Part shown: positions 1-9,110 of the stretch, in pieces
How the letters are laid out: each line of letters opens with the position of its first letter
How positions within the stretch are numbered: position 1 is the stretch's first letter
NCBI RefSeq assembly: GCF_038005225.1
Contig: NZ_JBBOSU010000001.1
Coordinates: forward strand, 3,460,001-3,524,000
DNA length: 64,000 bases
From: Solibacillus sp. FSL K6-1523
GTDB taxonomy: Bacteria; Bacillota; Bacilli; Bacillales_A; Planococcaceae
Direction of reading: 5' to 3'
The notes under the pieces: generated by a model
What the model saw: the letters and a program-made list of their open reading frames with translations, nothing else
What the model was told of the DNA's origin: nothing
The model's database searches: none
Program-made: the position numbers and the translations under genes

Positions 1-551
1 ACTACATCGCTCGTAACATTACCAATAATATGAAATCGGATTGGCATTTTAGGACCTAAATTCCCGATAATCGGAATATTAAGCGCCTGCCCTAACGGAA
101 CAAAAAAAACGATTCCGTCGCCAGCTTCCATTTTCCCAACATCATATTCTACATTTTCTAAGTTTGGCAAGTGAGATAAATCGCCATTTTCCGCCTGTTC
201 TAAATATTCTTTAACAAGTGTTTGCGTTTCCGAGCGCACTTGATTAATTATCTCTGTATTAAATTTCGTTGTAATCGTATCTTTCGAGTCTGTAGGTATA
301 TCTATAATAATATCATTCACATCAAGCACACTAGATGTTCTTGAATTAATGGCTTTATTCACAACATAGGAAGCAACTTTATGCGTTTGCTTCTCTGCAT
401 ATTGCAAATAGATTGGCATTAAACGCATATTAATGACATATATACTAATACCAACCATAACTAAAATACTAGTAAACAATAAAACGAACTTATTTCCTAC
501 ACCCCGTTTACGTTTTACAAAATACATCTTTTTTCTTCGGCGAAAGTGCAA
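1..551 (-). CDS. yunB: Sporulation protein YunB, 3' part missing (window edge)
   Basis: The reading frame stays open on the minus strand from 551 to the window edge, so the C-terminus is missing. After a basic N-terminus there is one membrane segment at about residues 20-45 (FVLLFTSILVMVGISIYV), then a soluble region with the YunB-type stretches SSVLDVNDIIIDIP and FFVPLGQALNIPIIGNLGP. YunB is a sporulation protein of unknown biochemistry, made in the mother cell in B. subtilis (family knowledge). I chose the TTG at 551-549 because AAGGAGG lies 6 bases before it. The ATG at 527 has no ribosome site. The ribosome site is the 3' arm of a perfect hairpin (see 549-586). The nearby yunD and yunF relatives repeat the B. 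subtilis yun gene order and support the call. Confidence 0.85.
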   Translation of the reverse strand, partial: MHFRRRKKMYFVKRKRGVGNKFVLLFTSILVMVGISIYVINMRLMPIYLQYAEKQTHKVASYVVNKAINSRTSSVLDVNDIIIDIPTDSKDTITTKFNTEIINQVRSETQTLVKEYLEQAENGDLSHLPNLENVEYDVGKMEAGDGIVFFVPLGQALNIPIIGNLGPKMPIRFHIIGNVTSDV

Positions 552-586
552 AAAAATCCTCCTTATCCTAAGCTATGATAAGGAGG
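549..586 (-). terminator. Hairpin plus T-run after the HD-GYP gene, overlapping the yunB ribosome site
   Basis: On the minus strand a perfect 10-bp stem (CCTCCTTATC and GATAAGGAGG, 577-586 with 558-567) has a 9-base loop and is followed by a run of T. It starts 6 bases after the stop of the HD-GYP gene, so it looks like that gene's terminator. The 3' arm carries the AAGGAGG of yunB, and the T-run leads straight into its TTG start. The hairpin would therefore mask the yunB ribosome site in any transcript that starts upstream. Confidence 0.8.
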
Positions 587-592
587 TCTTAC

Positions 593-1696
593 CTATTCAG
601 TATGAGCGACAAATTCTGTCTCAATTTTCACAATTTCGAGCAATGGATAGTCGATTAAGCAAATTTCATATGTAGCGAGCAATAAATTCTCTTCTTTTTC
701 AAAAATTCGTAACCATGGACGAGATGGATCGATTATATTTTGCTTTGAAACAATCGCTCTGTTTCCGTCATTTAGCTGGACAACCGTTCCGTTCGCATAA
801 TGAACGATACTGCGCTTAAAGGCATCGAATACACGTTCATCATACTGTGTACCACGGCCCTCTTCAATAATCTTCAGTGCATCTGAAGGGAGCATCCTTT
901 TTCGGTAAGAACGCGTAGAAGTCAATGCATCAAAAACGTCGGCAACCGCAATAATTTTCGCAAAGGGATGAATTTCAACGTCAACTAAGCCCCTTGGATA
1001 TCCACTGCCATCTGTTCGTTCGTGATGCTGGAATGCACAGTGCGCAACTAATAATGAGACAGAGTGCAAATTTCTCAACAGATCGAACCCGAATCGAGAA
1101 TGGTTTTTCACTACTTCGAATTCTTCTTGTGTGAGCTTATCAGGCTTATTTAAAACTTCTGTTGGGACTAATAACTTGCCAATATCATGCAGCATCGCAC
1201 CAATACCGATTAAACGTAAATCTTCATAAGAATATCCAAGCTCTTTTGCAATCGCAATCGAATACATCGTCACTTGAAACGAATGGTTATAAAGATACTC
1301 ATCATAAAGATAAGCATCTGTTAATACCATCAAAATTTCTTCACTTTCTAAAACGGAATTCATAATATCGTCTACGATGTGGCCAATCACTTTTGATTGT
1401 TGGTCTAAAACATAGGATGCCTGAGTAGATTTGGCTTGCTTTACTTCATTGAACGATTTTGTAATATTTTGCACTGCTTGTAAACGTTTTGCAGGCGCAA
1501 TCGTTTCCTCTACTACAATGCCTTTTGAAACGTCATCTTCAATATACAAGTAATGTATATTAAGATCATGCAGTCGTTCGATAATTCGACTTGTTACGAC
1601 AACATCTTTATGCAGTAATGGGTGTCCCGCTTCATTCCAAATCGTACGCCCTACAACCATGCCTTCCATTAAAATATTAATAGATATTAATCGCAT
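593..1696 (-). CDS. HD-GYP domain protein, probable c-di-GMP phosphodiesterase
   Basis: The 367-residue protein has an N-terminal region of about 110 residues without a recognised sensor domain, then a canonical HD-GYP domain. Its HDIGK motif is at residues 170-174, HHE at 224-226 and DGSGYP at 229-234, so the metal ligands and GYP signature are intact. HD-GYP proteins linearise or fully hydrolyse cyclic-di-GMP. The absence of membrane segments suggests a cytosolic protein. A GGAGAA ribosome site lies upstream of the ATG at 1696. A TATAAT-like hexamer sits near 1740 but I see no convincing -35. It resembles the second HD-GYP protein at 57305 in N-terminal layout: both begin with a short block followed by LLxKGxVLT/LLHKDVVVT-like text. 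Its signal input is unknown. Confidence 0.85.
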   Translation of the reverse strand: MRLISINILMEGMVVGRTIWNEAGHPLLHKDVVVTSRIIERLHDLNIHYLYIEDDVSKGIVVEETIAPAKRLQAVQNITKSFNEVKQAKSTQASYVLDQQSKVIGHIVDDIMNSVLESEEILMVLTDAYLYDEYLYNHSFQVTMYSIAIAKELGYSYEDLRLIGIGAMLHDIGKLLVPTEVLNKPDKLTQEEFEVVKNHSRFGFDLLRNLHSVSLLVAHCAFQHHERTDGSGYPRGLVDVEIHPFAKIIAVADVFDALTSTRSYRKRMLPSDALKIIEEGRGTQYDERVFDAFKRSIVHYANGTVVQLNDGNRAIVSKQNIIDPSRPWLRIFEKEENLLLATYEICLIDYPLLEIVKIETEFVAHTE

Positions 1697-1787
1697 TTAA
1701 CGTATATTCTCCAATCTTATGTTACATTCTTTTCATTATATAGTTCGCACTGTCATGAGGAAAGCTAAAATTAATCACAATTAACTA

Positions 1788-3152
1788 CTAATTATATGTT
1801 TTTTCGCAATATTCCCTAAAAATATCCCGAATAAATTCAGGTAAAATATATTGTTTCTTTGCATATTTAAAACTTGGAAAGAAAAATCCAAATGTAAATA
1901 AATCCAGTGTTGCAAGGCGATACACTTTCGTCGGTATCATCCGCTCACCTTGAATAAAAAATTCACGTTGTTTATTCATCGACAAACCATAATTTAAAAT
2001 TTTACCGAAAATAATTCCCCGAAAACCTAACCCCTTTAACTCTAAACGCGGCCATTCTTCATTTTCTGATTGGATGAAAATCTCTTTTAATTCATTCCCT
2101 GTTAATTGTAATACACAAATGTTGATTGGATGTGGTAATATTTTGTGAATATTATACGGAGATATATGCCCTTTGTTCATATTCTCTACAAAAATGCCGG
2201 CATTGAACATTAAACAATCCGCTTTCGTATAATCATACAAACACTGTGCAAATAAATCCGATAGTTGCGAGCGATGAAACCATTCTTTATGAAAGGTTTT
2301 CTGACTTGTAAATGCAGGTTGTTGTAATATTTCCTTCGCTTCTTTTTGCAAATTTTGGAGCCATTTTTCTTCATTTTCGGCTTCTGGCAGTAGCATATTT
2401 TCATGTAAAGTGTCGGTTTTCGAGATGATTTTCTTTAACTCGTGATCGAAATGAATCGTTAACTGTCCTGTAAATTGTCCAAACTTCCCACCACCTGTGA
2501 GCAATGTATTGTTGACCATTTGTCCTTGTGGGAATATATGATGCGTATGTGCACCAAAAATTACGTCAATGATCGGACATTCTTCCGCTAACAATTCATC
2601 TTCCGTTACACCTAGATGCGATAAACAAACAATAATATCCACTTGTTCATGCAGCTGTAAAGCCAACTTAGTTAATATTTCCCTCGGTTCTTCTACACAC
2701 CAGCCTAATTCTTTATAAAAAATATCAAATCTTGCAGTTGCTGCAATGACACCAATTTTCGTTCCATATTTTGTCGTCAAAATCGTAAAAGGTTTTAACC
2801 ATTTCGGATTTCCTTCTAAATCGGACTGTAAATTCCCAACAACTACTTCAAATTTTGCATCATCATATAAATGATAGAATACATCATGCGGTAATGTAAT
2901 CCCCTCATTATTTCCAATTGTTATGACATCATATTGCGCATCATTCAGCATCGCTATATTCCCTTTACCTAATGTCGCCTCTGTATACATATTTGAACGA
3001 TCTAAATGGTCACCTAGATCAAATAAGAAACTTACTTCCCCGCGCTGTGCAAGTACACGTCGTTGCGTTTCTATAAATGATTGGCTTCTTTTCCAATAGG
3101 TAAAATGACTATGCAAATCATTTGTATGAAATATATGGATGGTTTCTCGCAT
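1788..3152 (-). CDS. yunD: Metallophosphoesterase of the 5'-nucleotidase family (YunD-like)
   Basis: The 454-residue protein begins with the metallophosphoesterase motif IHIFHTNDLHSH (metal ligands D and H), followed by FDLGDHLDRS, TIGNNEG, CLSHLG and FGAHTHH, which together form the two-metal active site. The C-terminal half matches the 5'-nucleotidase substrate-binding domain. It lacks a signal peptide, so it is probably cytosolic, unlike secreted UshA-type enzymes. B. subtilis YunD has the same layout; its natural substrate is not settled. The ATG at 3152 follows GAGGGGAC. A nested repeat element fills the space upstream, between this gene and yunF. Confidence 0.85.
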   Translation of the reverse strand: MRETIHIFHTNDLHSHFTYWKRSQSFIETQRRVLAQRGEVSFLFDLGDHLDRSNMYTEATLGKGNIAMLNDAQYDVITIGNNEGITLPHDVFYHLYDDAKFEVVVGNLQSDLEGNPKWLKPFTILTTKYGTKIGVIAATARFDIFYKELGWCVEEPREILTKLALQLHEQVDIIVCLSHLGVTEDELLAEECPIIDVIFGAHTHHIFPQGQMVNNTLLTGGGKFGQFTGQLTIHFDHELKKIISKTDTLHENMLLPEAENEEKWLQNLQKEAKEILQQPAFTSQKTFHKEWFHRSQLSDLFAQCLYDYTKADCLMFNAGIFVENMNKGHISPYNIHKILPHPINICVLQLTGNELKEIFIQSENEEWPRLELKGLGFRGIIFGKILNYGLSMNKQREFFIQGERMIPTKVYRLATLDLFTFGFFFPSFKYAKKQYILPEFIRDIFREYCEKTYN

Positions 3153-3183
3153 TTTTGTCCCCTCACTTTATCTGCTACTCAAT

Positions 3184-3397
3184 CAATTACGCCTCGGCGT
3201 AATTTCGTCCAGATTTTTTCGAGCGCGCTCGGCTAAGGAAGTTAGCCTAAGTTCGTCGCATCCATGCGACAACGGCTAACTGACCTGCATCACGCAGGCC
3301 TCCTTAAAAATCTGTGACATCCGCCGGGGCTTAGGTCAACACGATGTTGATCACAAAGGCGTTGTCACAGGACGTGACGAGTTTAGCCTTTGTTCCC
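3184..3397. repeat. Nested palindromic dispersed element, copy A
   Basis: This copy fills the space between yunF and yunD. In order it has a palindrome AATTACGCC-TC-GGCGTAATT (3185-3204); an outer stem CAGATTTTT (3210-3218) pairing with AAAAATCTG (3306-3314); inside that AGTTAGCC/GGCTAACT (3240-3247, 3274-3281) enclosing GTCGCA/TGCGAC (3255-3260, 3265-3270); and a separate CCTGC/GCAGG hairpin (3284-3298). After the block TGTGACATCCGCCGGGGC comes a second module: TCAACA-CGA-TGTTGA (3336-3350), then ACAAAGGC/GCCTTTGT (3353-3360, 3386-3393) enclosing GTCAC/GTGAC. No reading frame is apparent in it. Confidence 0.85.
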
Positions 3398-3406
3398 CTG
3401 TTTAAT

Positions 3407-4255
3407 CTAGTCAAACATGTTCATCTGTTTTGGTGCTAGCCCGTCAAATTGAATTTGAAGAATTTGCTGCATCATCTTCGCGTTTTTTGCCGCATGCCCA
3501 CCTGAGTTATTATTAAATAATACATACACTTCTTTTGCTTGTTGTTCTAAATATAAAAAGTGTTCACTCATTGCTTTAAGTTCCTCTTGATTATAATCAT
3601 ATAAAAATCGGACTTTCCGCCAGTTTTCCGCGTGCCCGATATTACGCCAACCATGTATATTTCGTCCGTGAATTCTCACAAGCACTTTGTCATGTGTCGC
3701 AATCGGTACAAATGGGACAGACCCACTTCCCGCTTGCGGTTCATCACATACTGTATGAATCAATTCAGATTCCTTTAAAAATTGCACGGTTTTCTCTTTC
3801 ATTTTTTCGCTATACCAAGACTGATTCCGAAATTCAATTGCAATTGGAAATGAAGCTAACTGCTTTTTCACATAGCGAATATATTGCACATTTTTTCCTT
3901 GGCAATCAAACCAAGGTGGAAATTGCACGAGTATCATTGCAAGTTTACCATGCTTTTGAAAAACTTGTACACATTCACGAAACGCGTTAAACATATCATT
4001 TCTTGTTTCATACGGGAGTTCATCTCGTAAATGTCCCGTCATACCTTGATAAGCTTTCACAACAAATCGAAAGTTTGCTGGTGTATCTTTACACCACTTT
4101 TCAACGGTTGCGATTGAAGGTATTGCATAAAAGGATGTATCCACTTCGACAACCGGAAAATGACCGCTATAATCAAATAATTTATCGCGTGCTGCGGTCA
4201 CTTCACTATATACATCAGGGTGATCGCCCCATCCTGTTAAACCGATGTAAATCAT
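3407..4255 (-). CDS. yunF: DUF72 family protein (YunF-like)
   Basis: The 282-residue protein is a DUF72 (YecE-type) TIM-barrel-like protein. Typical family blocks are IYIGLTGWGDHP at the start, VEVDTSFYAIPS near residue 38, FRFVVKAYQGMTGH, LVQFPPWF, IAIEFRNQSWY and YVLFNNNSGGHAAKNA near the C-terminus. The biochemical function of DUF72 proteins is not established. The B. subtilis counterpart YunF lies in the same yun cluster. The ATG at 4255 follows GGGGGGAT. The repeat element begins about ten bases after the stop codon, and no separate terminator is visible. Confidence 0.85.
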   Translation of the reverse strand: MIYIGLTGWGDHPDVYSEVTAARDKLFDYSGHFPVVEVDTSFYAIPSIATVEKWCKDTPANFRFVVKAYQGMTGHLRDELPYETRNDMFNAFRECVQVFQKHGKLAMILVQFPPWFDCQGKNVQYIRYVKKQLASFPIAIEFRNQSWYSEKMKEKTVQFLKESELIHTVCDEPQAGSGSVPFVPIATHDKVLVRIHGRNIHGWRNIGHAENWRKVRFLYDYNQEELKAMSEHFLYLEQQAKEVYVLFNNNSGGHAAKNAKMMQQILQIQFDGLAPKQMNMFD

Positions 4256-4306
4256 GATATTATCCCCCCGCTCTATTACTCATAACAAACATATCTTTCG
4301 AAAAAC

Positions 4307-4345
4307 TAAAAAGCTCGCCTACGTTAAATACGTAAACACGAGCTC
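4307..4345 (-). terminator. Intrinsic terminator after cysI
   Basis: On the minus strand AGCTCG and CGAGCT (4339-4344, 4312-4317) pair. ACGT/ACGT pairs inside the loop, and a run of T follows. It lies about 90 bases after the cysI stop. Confidence 0.7.
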
Positions 4346-4436
4346 GATTATCTCTTATTAATAATGTAACGGTTTAAACAGCATTTGTCTTGTTCGAAAA
4401 ATATAGACAGATTATTTCCGAAAAGGATCATTCGTT

Positions 4437-6155
4437 TTAATTATGGAATTCCCGTCCATCTGTCACTGCTTTCACATAATTTTTACGAATAACAAAGTCA
4501 CCAAAGTGTTCGCTTTCTTCACGCTCTTTCGCATAGTGTTCAAAAATCGGTCGAAGCGTTGCTAAAATATCGTCTTCCCCTATATTTTCACGGTAAAGTT
4601 TATTTAGACGCTGGCCTTTAAAATCGCCACCTAAATATAAATTATACTTGCCAGGACCTTTTCCGATGAAGCCGATTTCCCCCATTGCTGCACGGGAGCA
4701 GCCGTTTGGACAGCCTGACATACGAATACCAATTTCCGTTTCGAGTAATCCAACTTCCTCCAATGTCGCATCGATTTTCGTAATGAGAGATGGCAAATAG
4801 CGCTCGGCTTCAGCCATTGCTAATCCACACGTCGGTAATGATACACATGCAATTGAATTACGACGTAGCGCAGAATAATGCGCACCATCTGTAATATTAT
4901 ATTCTTTTAACAACGAATCAATTATATTTTTTTTCTGCGGGGTTACATTTGCTATTAATAAATTTTGATTCGGTGTTAAACGGAATAAACCCGTATGGAC
5001 TTTTGCGATTTCACGAAGCCCTGTTTTTAACTGATAGTCCTCAAAATCGCGGATGCGTCCATTTTGGATAAATAGGGTAAAATGCCAATTTCCATCATCC
5101 CCTTTAATCCAACCAAATTCATCACCTGTGCGCTTAAAAGTATACGGACGTGCTTCTGCTAATGCCCATCCAAGACGATCATTAAGCTCTTCTTTAAACC
5201 ATTCAATACCACGCGCATCTATCGTATATTTAAAGCGTGCATTTTTACGGACAGCACGGTTTCCAAAGTCACGCTGTATCGTTAGTATTTTCTCCGCAGT
5301 TTCGAGTAATCGCTCTTTTGGAATGTAACCAATAATACGACCTAGCTGCGGATAAGTCGAAGGATCGCCATGTGACATGCCCATGCCACCACCTACAGCG
5401 ACGTTAAAACCTATAAGCTCTTCCTGTTCTACAATTGCTATGAAGCCTATATCTTGTGAAAATACATCTACATCATTACTCGGTGGGATAGCTATGCCAA
5501 TTTTAAACTTTCTTGGTAAGTAAAGCGCACCGTAAATGGGCTCTACTTCTGTTTCTTGACCGTCAAAAACTTTTTCTCCATCCAGCCAAAGTTCATGATA
5601 TGCACGTGTTTTAGGTAATAGATGTTCACTTAGTTTCGCCGACCAGTGATACACTTCATCATGTAGTGTGGATTGATTAGGATTTACATTACACATAACA
5701 TTTCGGTTCACATCTCCACAAGCTGCAATACAATCTAACAGTTCCTCATGAATTTCTTGCATATACTTTTTAACATTCCATTTTAAAATGCCGTGCACTT
5801 GAAATGCTTGGCGAGTTGTTAACTTTAATGAGCCATTTCCATATTTTTCGCCCATTTCATCCATTACAAGCCATTGTGTTGGTGTAGCTGCTCCCCCTGG
5901 TGTTCGAACGCGTGCCATGAATTGATACGCAGGTTCAAGCTTTTGTTTTTCACGCTCATTTCGGACATCTCGGTCATCCTGTAAATAGCTTCCATGGAAT
6001 TTCATTAATCGATTATCATCCTCTGGAATACCAGAGCTAAGAGGATAATTCATTGTTCTTTCAAGTGTTCCACGTAAATAATTACTTTCATTTTTTATCC
6101 GTTCTACATCGCTTGGCGTGCCAGGCTGTGTAGGTAATACTATTTTTTCGGTCAT
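4437..6155 (-). CDS. cysI: Assimilatory sulfite reductase, hemoprotein subunit
   Basis: This 572-residue protein is the usual length for CysI. It reduces sulfite to sulfide with six electrons from CysJ, using a siroheme coupled to a [4Fe-4S] cluster. The four cluster cysteines are visible in CVSLPTC (C437, C443) and GCPNGC (C482, C486). The substrate- and heme-binding arginine/lysine regions ([23 protein letters not shown]) are present. It is the last gene of a cobA-sirB-yezD-cysJ-cysI operon in which the first two genes make its siroheme. A nested repeat lies between cysJ and cysI and ends 22 bases before this ATG. The ribosome site is GGGAGAGAAG. Confidence 0.96.
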   Translation of the reverse strand: MTEKIVLPTQPGTPSDVERIKNESNYLRGTLERTMNYPLSSGIPEDDNRLMKFHGSYLQDDRDVRNEREKQKLEPAYQFMARVRTPGGAATPTQWLVMDEMGEKYGNGSLKLTTRQAFQVHGILKWNVKKYMQEIHEELLDCIAACGDVNRNVMCNVNPNQSTLHDEVYHWSAKLSEHLLPKTRAYHELWLDGEKVFDGQETEVEPIYGALYLPRKFKIGIAIPPSNDVDVFSQDIGFIAIVEQEELIGFNVAVGGGMGMSHGDPSTYPQLGRIIGYIPKERLLETAEKILTIQRDFGNRAVRKNARFKYTIDARGIEWFKEELNDRLGWALAEARPYTFKRTGDEFGWIKGDDGNWHFTLFIQNGRIRDFEDYQLKTGLREIAKVHTGLFRLTPNQNLLIANVTPQKKNIIDSLLKEYNITDGAHYSALRRNSIACVSLPTCGLAMAEAERYLPSLITKIDATLEEVGLLETEIGIRMSGCPNGCSRAAMGEIGFIGKGPGKYNLYLGGDFKGQRLNKLYRENIGEDDILATLRPIFEHYAKEREESEHFGDFVIRKNYVKAVTDGREFHN

Positions 6156-6176
6156 TCCACTTCTCTCCCATCATAT

Positions 6177-6364
6177 CAATTATGCCTCGGCTAACTTTAG
6201 TCCAGATTTTTTCGAGGGCCCACAGGACGTAGGTCAGTCAGCCGTTGTCACACGATGTGACGTTTTTAGGCTGACTTCCTACCTCCTTAAAAATCTGTGA
6301 CATCCGCCGGGGCTTAACTTGATTCAGCTGGGGTTTGGAACCCCAGCCAGCTGAATTAAGTTCA
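6177..6364. repeat. Nested palindromic dispersed element, copy B, inside the cysJ-cysI operon
   Basis: It shares the left block CAATTATGCCTCGG (6177-6190), the stem CAGATTTTT/AAAAATCTG (6203-6211, 6289-6297) and the block TGTGACATCCGCCGGGGC with copy A. Inside the stem, different arms pair: GTAGG and TCAGCC (6229-6233, 6238-6243) with GGCTGA and CCTAC (6269-6274, 6278-6282). They enclose GTCACA-CGA-TGTGAC (6247-6261). A third module follows: TTCAGCTGG/CCAGCTGAA (6323-6331, 6347-6355) enclosing CTGGGGTT-TGG-AACCCCAG (6328-6346). It is transcribed within the operon mRNA. Confidence 0.85.
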
Positions 6365-6381
6365 ACTTTCCCTATTAAGAG

Positions 6382-8193
6382 TTAGTACACATCTCTTTGA
6401 TAACGCTGTTGGCTCTTCAACTCATTGATATATTGCGCTGCTTCTTCAGCTGATTTTCCGCCCTGCTCTGCGATAATCGTACGTAACATTTTATCGACAT
6501 CCGCCGCCATATTTTTTTCATCACCACATACATAAATAATGGCACCTTGTTCAAGCCATTTATAAATCTCTTTTGCGTTTTCCCGTAAGCGATGTTGGAC
6601 ATATACTTTGTGTTCAGTATCACGAGAAAAAGCAACCGTTAAATTCGTAAGAGCGCCTTCTTTTAGCCATCTTTGCCACTCTATTTGATAGAGGAAATCT
6701 GTGACAAAATGTTGATCGCCGAAAAATAACCATGACTTTCCTTCTACCCCTACTTCAGCTCGGTCTTCTATAAACGAACGAAACGGTGCAATCCCTGTAC
6801 CCGCACCAATCATAATAATTGGTGTATGATGGTCGTTTGGCAGTCTGAAGTTCGGATTTTTATGCACATAAATTGGGAGCTTTTCCCCTTCAGCAAGGCG
6901 TTCTGCAACTTGACCAGAACATACACCTAATCGTGCACGATCATCTTGTTCATAACTAACCTTTCCAATCGTTAAATGAACCTCTTCTTCATTTGCCTTC
7001 TGACTACTTGCAATCGAATATAGACGCACTGGAATTTTTCTTAGTATTTGTATAAAGTCTTGCGCGGTCCAAGTAAATGGACCAAATTGCTCGATTGCAT
7101 CTAGTAAGTCCCTGCCATATACGAAATTCTTCCATAAACTATCATCCGCTAAAATATTCGCTAATTTTTTATTGACGGTAAAAGCCGCAATTTTTTGCAA
7201 TAATGGCTTGGATAATACTGTCACTTCCAGCTTCGTTTGCAATACTTCCTTCAACGTCAACTCTTCATCTTGTAGTTTCACCTTTGTGTCTTCATCAAAA
7301 TCAAGGGACGAAATGAGAGAGCCTACGAAAGTTGGATCATTTTCTGGTACAATACCAATGCTATCACCAGGTTCATAAGTTAATCCCGAACCTTCGATAG
7401 AAAGCTCTACATGATATGTTTCCTTATTTGAGCCACGACCGTTTATATTAATATTCGCTAGTACCTCTGCTTGGAACGGATTTTTCTTGGAATAGAGTGT
7501 ATGGTCATTTACTTCAATTGGTTTTGTTTCAGTTTGTGATGAAACTTGTGTTGTTGATGCTGCCAACTCCCCCGTCACCTGTTCAACCCATTGATCTGCC
7601 AGTTCATCAAAATCTAAGTCACAGTCAACGCGCGGTACGATACGCTGCGCACCAAGCTTTGCTAGTTGTTCATCAAAATCAATACCCGTTTTACAGAAAA
7701 ATTCATAAGAAGTATCCCCAAGTGCTAATACCGAGAAATTTATATGATCGAGCTTCGGTGCACGCTTACTATAAAGAAATTCATGGAAACTAATGGCGTT
7801 ATCTGGTGGATCTCCCTCTCCATGAGTACTCGTCACAATAAACAAGTTAGTCAGTTTTTTTAAATGATTATGCTTAAATGCAGACATCGATGAAACGGAT
7901 ACATCAACGTTGTTTTCGCTTAATTTCTTTCCAAGCCTTTCTGCTATAGCCTGTGAATTGCCTGTTTGTGAACCATATAAAATAGTCGCTACTTGTTGTG
8001 CTACTTGAATGGGTTCGAGTGTTGCTACCATAGATTCAGATTGACCCACCCCAGAACTTTGTGTCATCACTTGTGCGCCACTTAAATACCCAGTTAACCA
8101 AATCTTTTGATAGTCTGTTAAACTTGGTAATAATCCATTTATTTTTTTTAGTTGTTCTTCATCAAATGGGCTACTCAATACATTTAAAGCCAA
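6382..8193 (-). CDS. cysJ: Sulfite reductase [NADPH], flavoprotein subunit
   Basis: The 603-residue protein has a flavodoxin-like FMN domain (about residues 60-205; ILYGSQTGNSQAIAERLG, TSTHGEGDPP, ALGDTSYEFFC), a FAD-binding domain with RLYSIASS and GVCSGQVAERL, and an NADPH-binding domain with IGAGTGIAPFRSF. The C-terminus ends in DVY, as in this family. It passes electrons from NADPH to CysI. I chose the TTG at 8193 because AGGTGG lies 5 bases before it and the resulting start (ALNVLSSPF) lines up with B. subtilis CysJ. A GTG three codons upstream is less well placed. yezD ends 23 bases upstream. Confidence 0.95.
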   Translation of the reverse strand: MALNVLSSPFDEEQLKKINGLLPSLTDYQKIWLTGYLSGAQVMTQSSGVGQSESMVATLEPIQVAQQVATILYGSQTGNSQAIAERLGKKLSENNVDVSVSSMSAFKHNHLKKLTNLFIVTSTHGEGDPPDNAISFHEFLYSKRAPKLDHINFSVLALGDTSYEFFCKTGIDFDEQLAKLGAQRIVPRVDCDLDFDELADQWVEQVTGELAASTTQVSSQTETKPIEVNDHTLYSKKNPFQAEVLANININGRGSNKETYHVELSIEGSGLTYEPGDSIGIVPENDPTFVGSLISSLDFDEDTKVKLQDEELTLKEVLQTKLEVTVLSKPLLQKIAAFTVNKKLANILADDSLWKNFVYGRDLLDAIEQFGPFTWTAQDFIQILRKIPVRLYSIASSQKANEEEVHLTIGKVSYEQDDRARLGVCSGQVAERLAEGEKLPIYVHKNPNFRLPNDHHTPIIMIGAGTGIAPFRSFIEDRAEVGVEGKSWLFFGDQHFVTDFLYQIEWQRWLKEGALTNLTVAFSRDTEHKVYVQHRLRENAKEIYKWLEQGAIIYVCGDEKNMAADVDKMLRTIIAEQGGKSAEEAAQYINELKSQQRYQRDVY

Positions 8194-8216
8194 TTTATCC
8201 ACCTCACAAGTTTCCT

Positions 8217-8363
8217 TTACTTTAATCGAATTTTTTCGTTTTTTTCTAATTGAACAACTAGCCCATCTTGTATAACAAGCGTAATGGTTCCAAATTTTAT
8301 CGTTGCTAGCATCTCTTTAATGTTTTCTAGGCTGGCTTCAATATTTTCTTTTTGCTTTGTCAT
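8217..8363 (-). CDS. yezD: YezD-like small protein (DUF2292)
   Basis: This is a 48-residue open frame reading MTKQKENIEASLENIKEM, then a beta-rich part GTITLVIQDGLVVQLEKNEK. The pattern 'short helix, G-x-I-x-L-V-I-Q-D-G-x-x-V-Q-x-E' is that of the DUF2292/YezD family, which is often found next to sulfur-assimilation genes. Its role is unknown. Its ATG overlaps the sirB stop by four bases (ATGA), so translation is probably coupled, and GAGGGGGAT inside sirB serves as ribosome site. The tight packing between sirB and cysJ suggests a part in sulfite reduction, but that is inference from context. Confidence 0.85.
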   Translation of the reverse strand: MTKQKENIEASLENIKEMLATIKFGTITLVIQDGLVVQLEKNEKIRLK

Positions 8364-9106
8364 ATTTCATCCCCCTCATTTATCTGCTGCAATACTCGCT
8401 CAATAAGAACTTGGCGCACATTACACCCATACCCTAAACTGTTACATAAAATAATTCGAGATGTGTCAAACTCAAGCGCCTTCACCTTTTTTTGAATACC
8501 TAAACTAAGTAGACCTGAAAACAATAAATAAGGAACGATAAATAGTTGTTTTACATCTTGTTCCTTTAAACGGTTCATTGTTTCTTCAAACGAAGGACCT
8601 GTTCCATATAAAAAACATGCTCGAACCGACTGAAATTTATATTTCTTTTGCAGTTGATTACTAATTTCACTCATATCTCGTATAACAGCGTCATCACTGC
8701 TACCACGGCCAACTAATAGCACCTCTGCTTCAGGTAATATTTGACACCGTTGTTCAGTAATGCGCTTATATACGGTATCAATTAACTTTTCATGAATGCC
8801 TAATGGTCGCCCTATAGTAAAATGTATATTCGGATAAATTTTGCTAGCCTTATCGATTTCTACTGGAATATCCTCCTTTGCATGCTGCGCAGTAAGTAGC
8901 AAGACGGGGGCAATCATAATACGAGTAGCACCGCGCTCCACACAATTTTTTATACCTTGCAATATATTCGGCTCTGCTAGCTCTAAAAAGGCAATTTGTT
9001 GAATACCAACCTGAACCTGCTCCACGGTTTCCTCAATGAAATGAAGAGCTTCTTCTATCCCTTTCTTTACCCTTGTGCCATGCACAATATATAAAATCGC
9101 CTGCAT
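8360..9106 (-). CDS. sirB: Sirohydrochlorin ferrochelatase, SirB/CbiX type
   Basis: The 248-residue protein shows the CbiX/SirB features: ILYIVHGTR at the N-terminus (metal-binding His in VHG), APVLLLTAQHAKEDIP in the first half, and the repeated fold with VLLVGRGSSD and VPYLLFSGLL in the second. It inserts Fe2+ into sirohydrochlorin, the last step of siroheme synthesis, giving the cofactor for CysI. It starts 4 bases after the cobA stop with AGGTGAGAC as ribosome site. No separate dehydrogenase (Met8/YlnF type) for precorrin-2 is in this window, so that step must be encoded elsewhere or be covered by another enzyme. Confidence 0.92.
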   Translation of the reverse strand: MQAILYIVHGTRVKKGIEEALHFIEETVEQVQVGIQQIAFLELAEPNILQGIKNCVERGATRIMIAPVLLLTAQHAKEDIPVEIDKASKIYPNIHFTIGRPLGIHEKLIDTVYKRITEQRCQILPEAEVLLVGRGSSDDAVIRDMSEISNQLQKKYKFQSVRACFLYGTGPSFEETMNRLKEQDVKQLFIVPYLLFSGLLSLGIQKKVKALEFDTSRIILCNSLGYGCNVRQVLIERVLQQINEGDEI

Positions 9107-9110
9107 TGTC

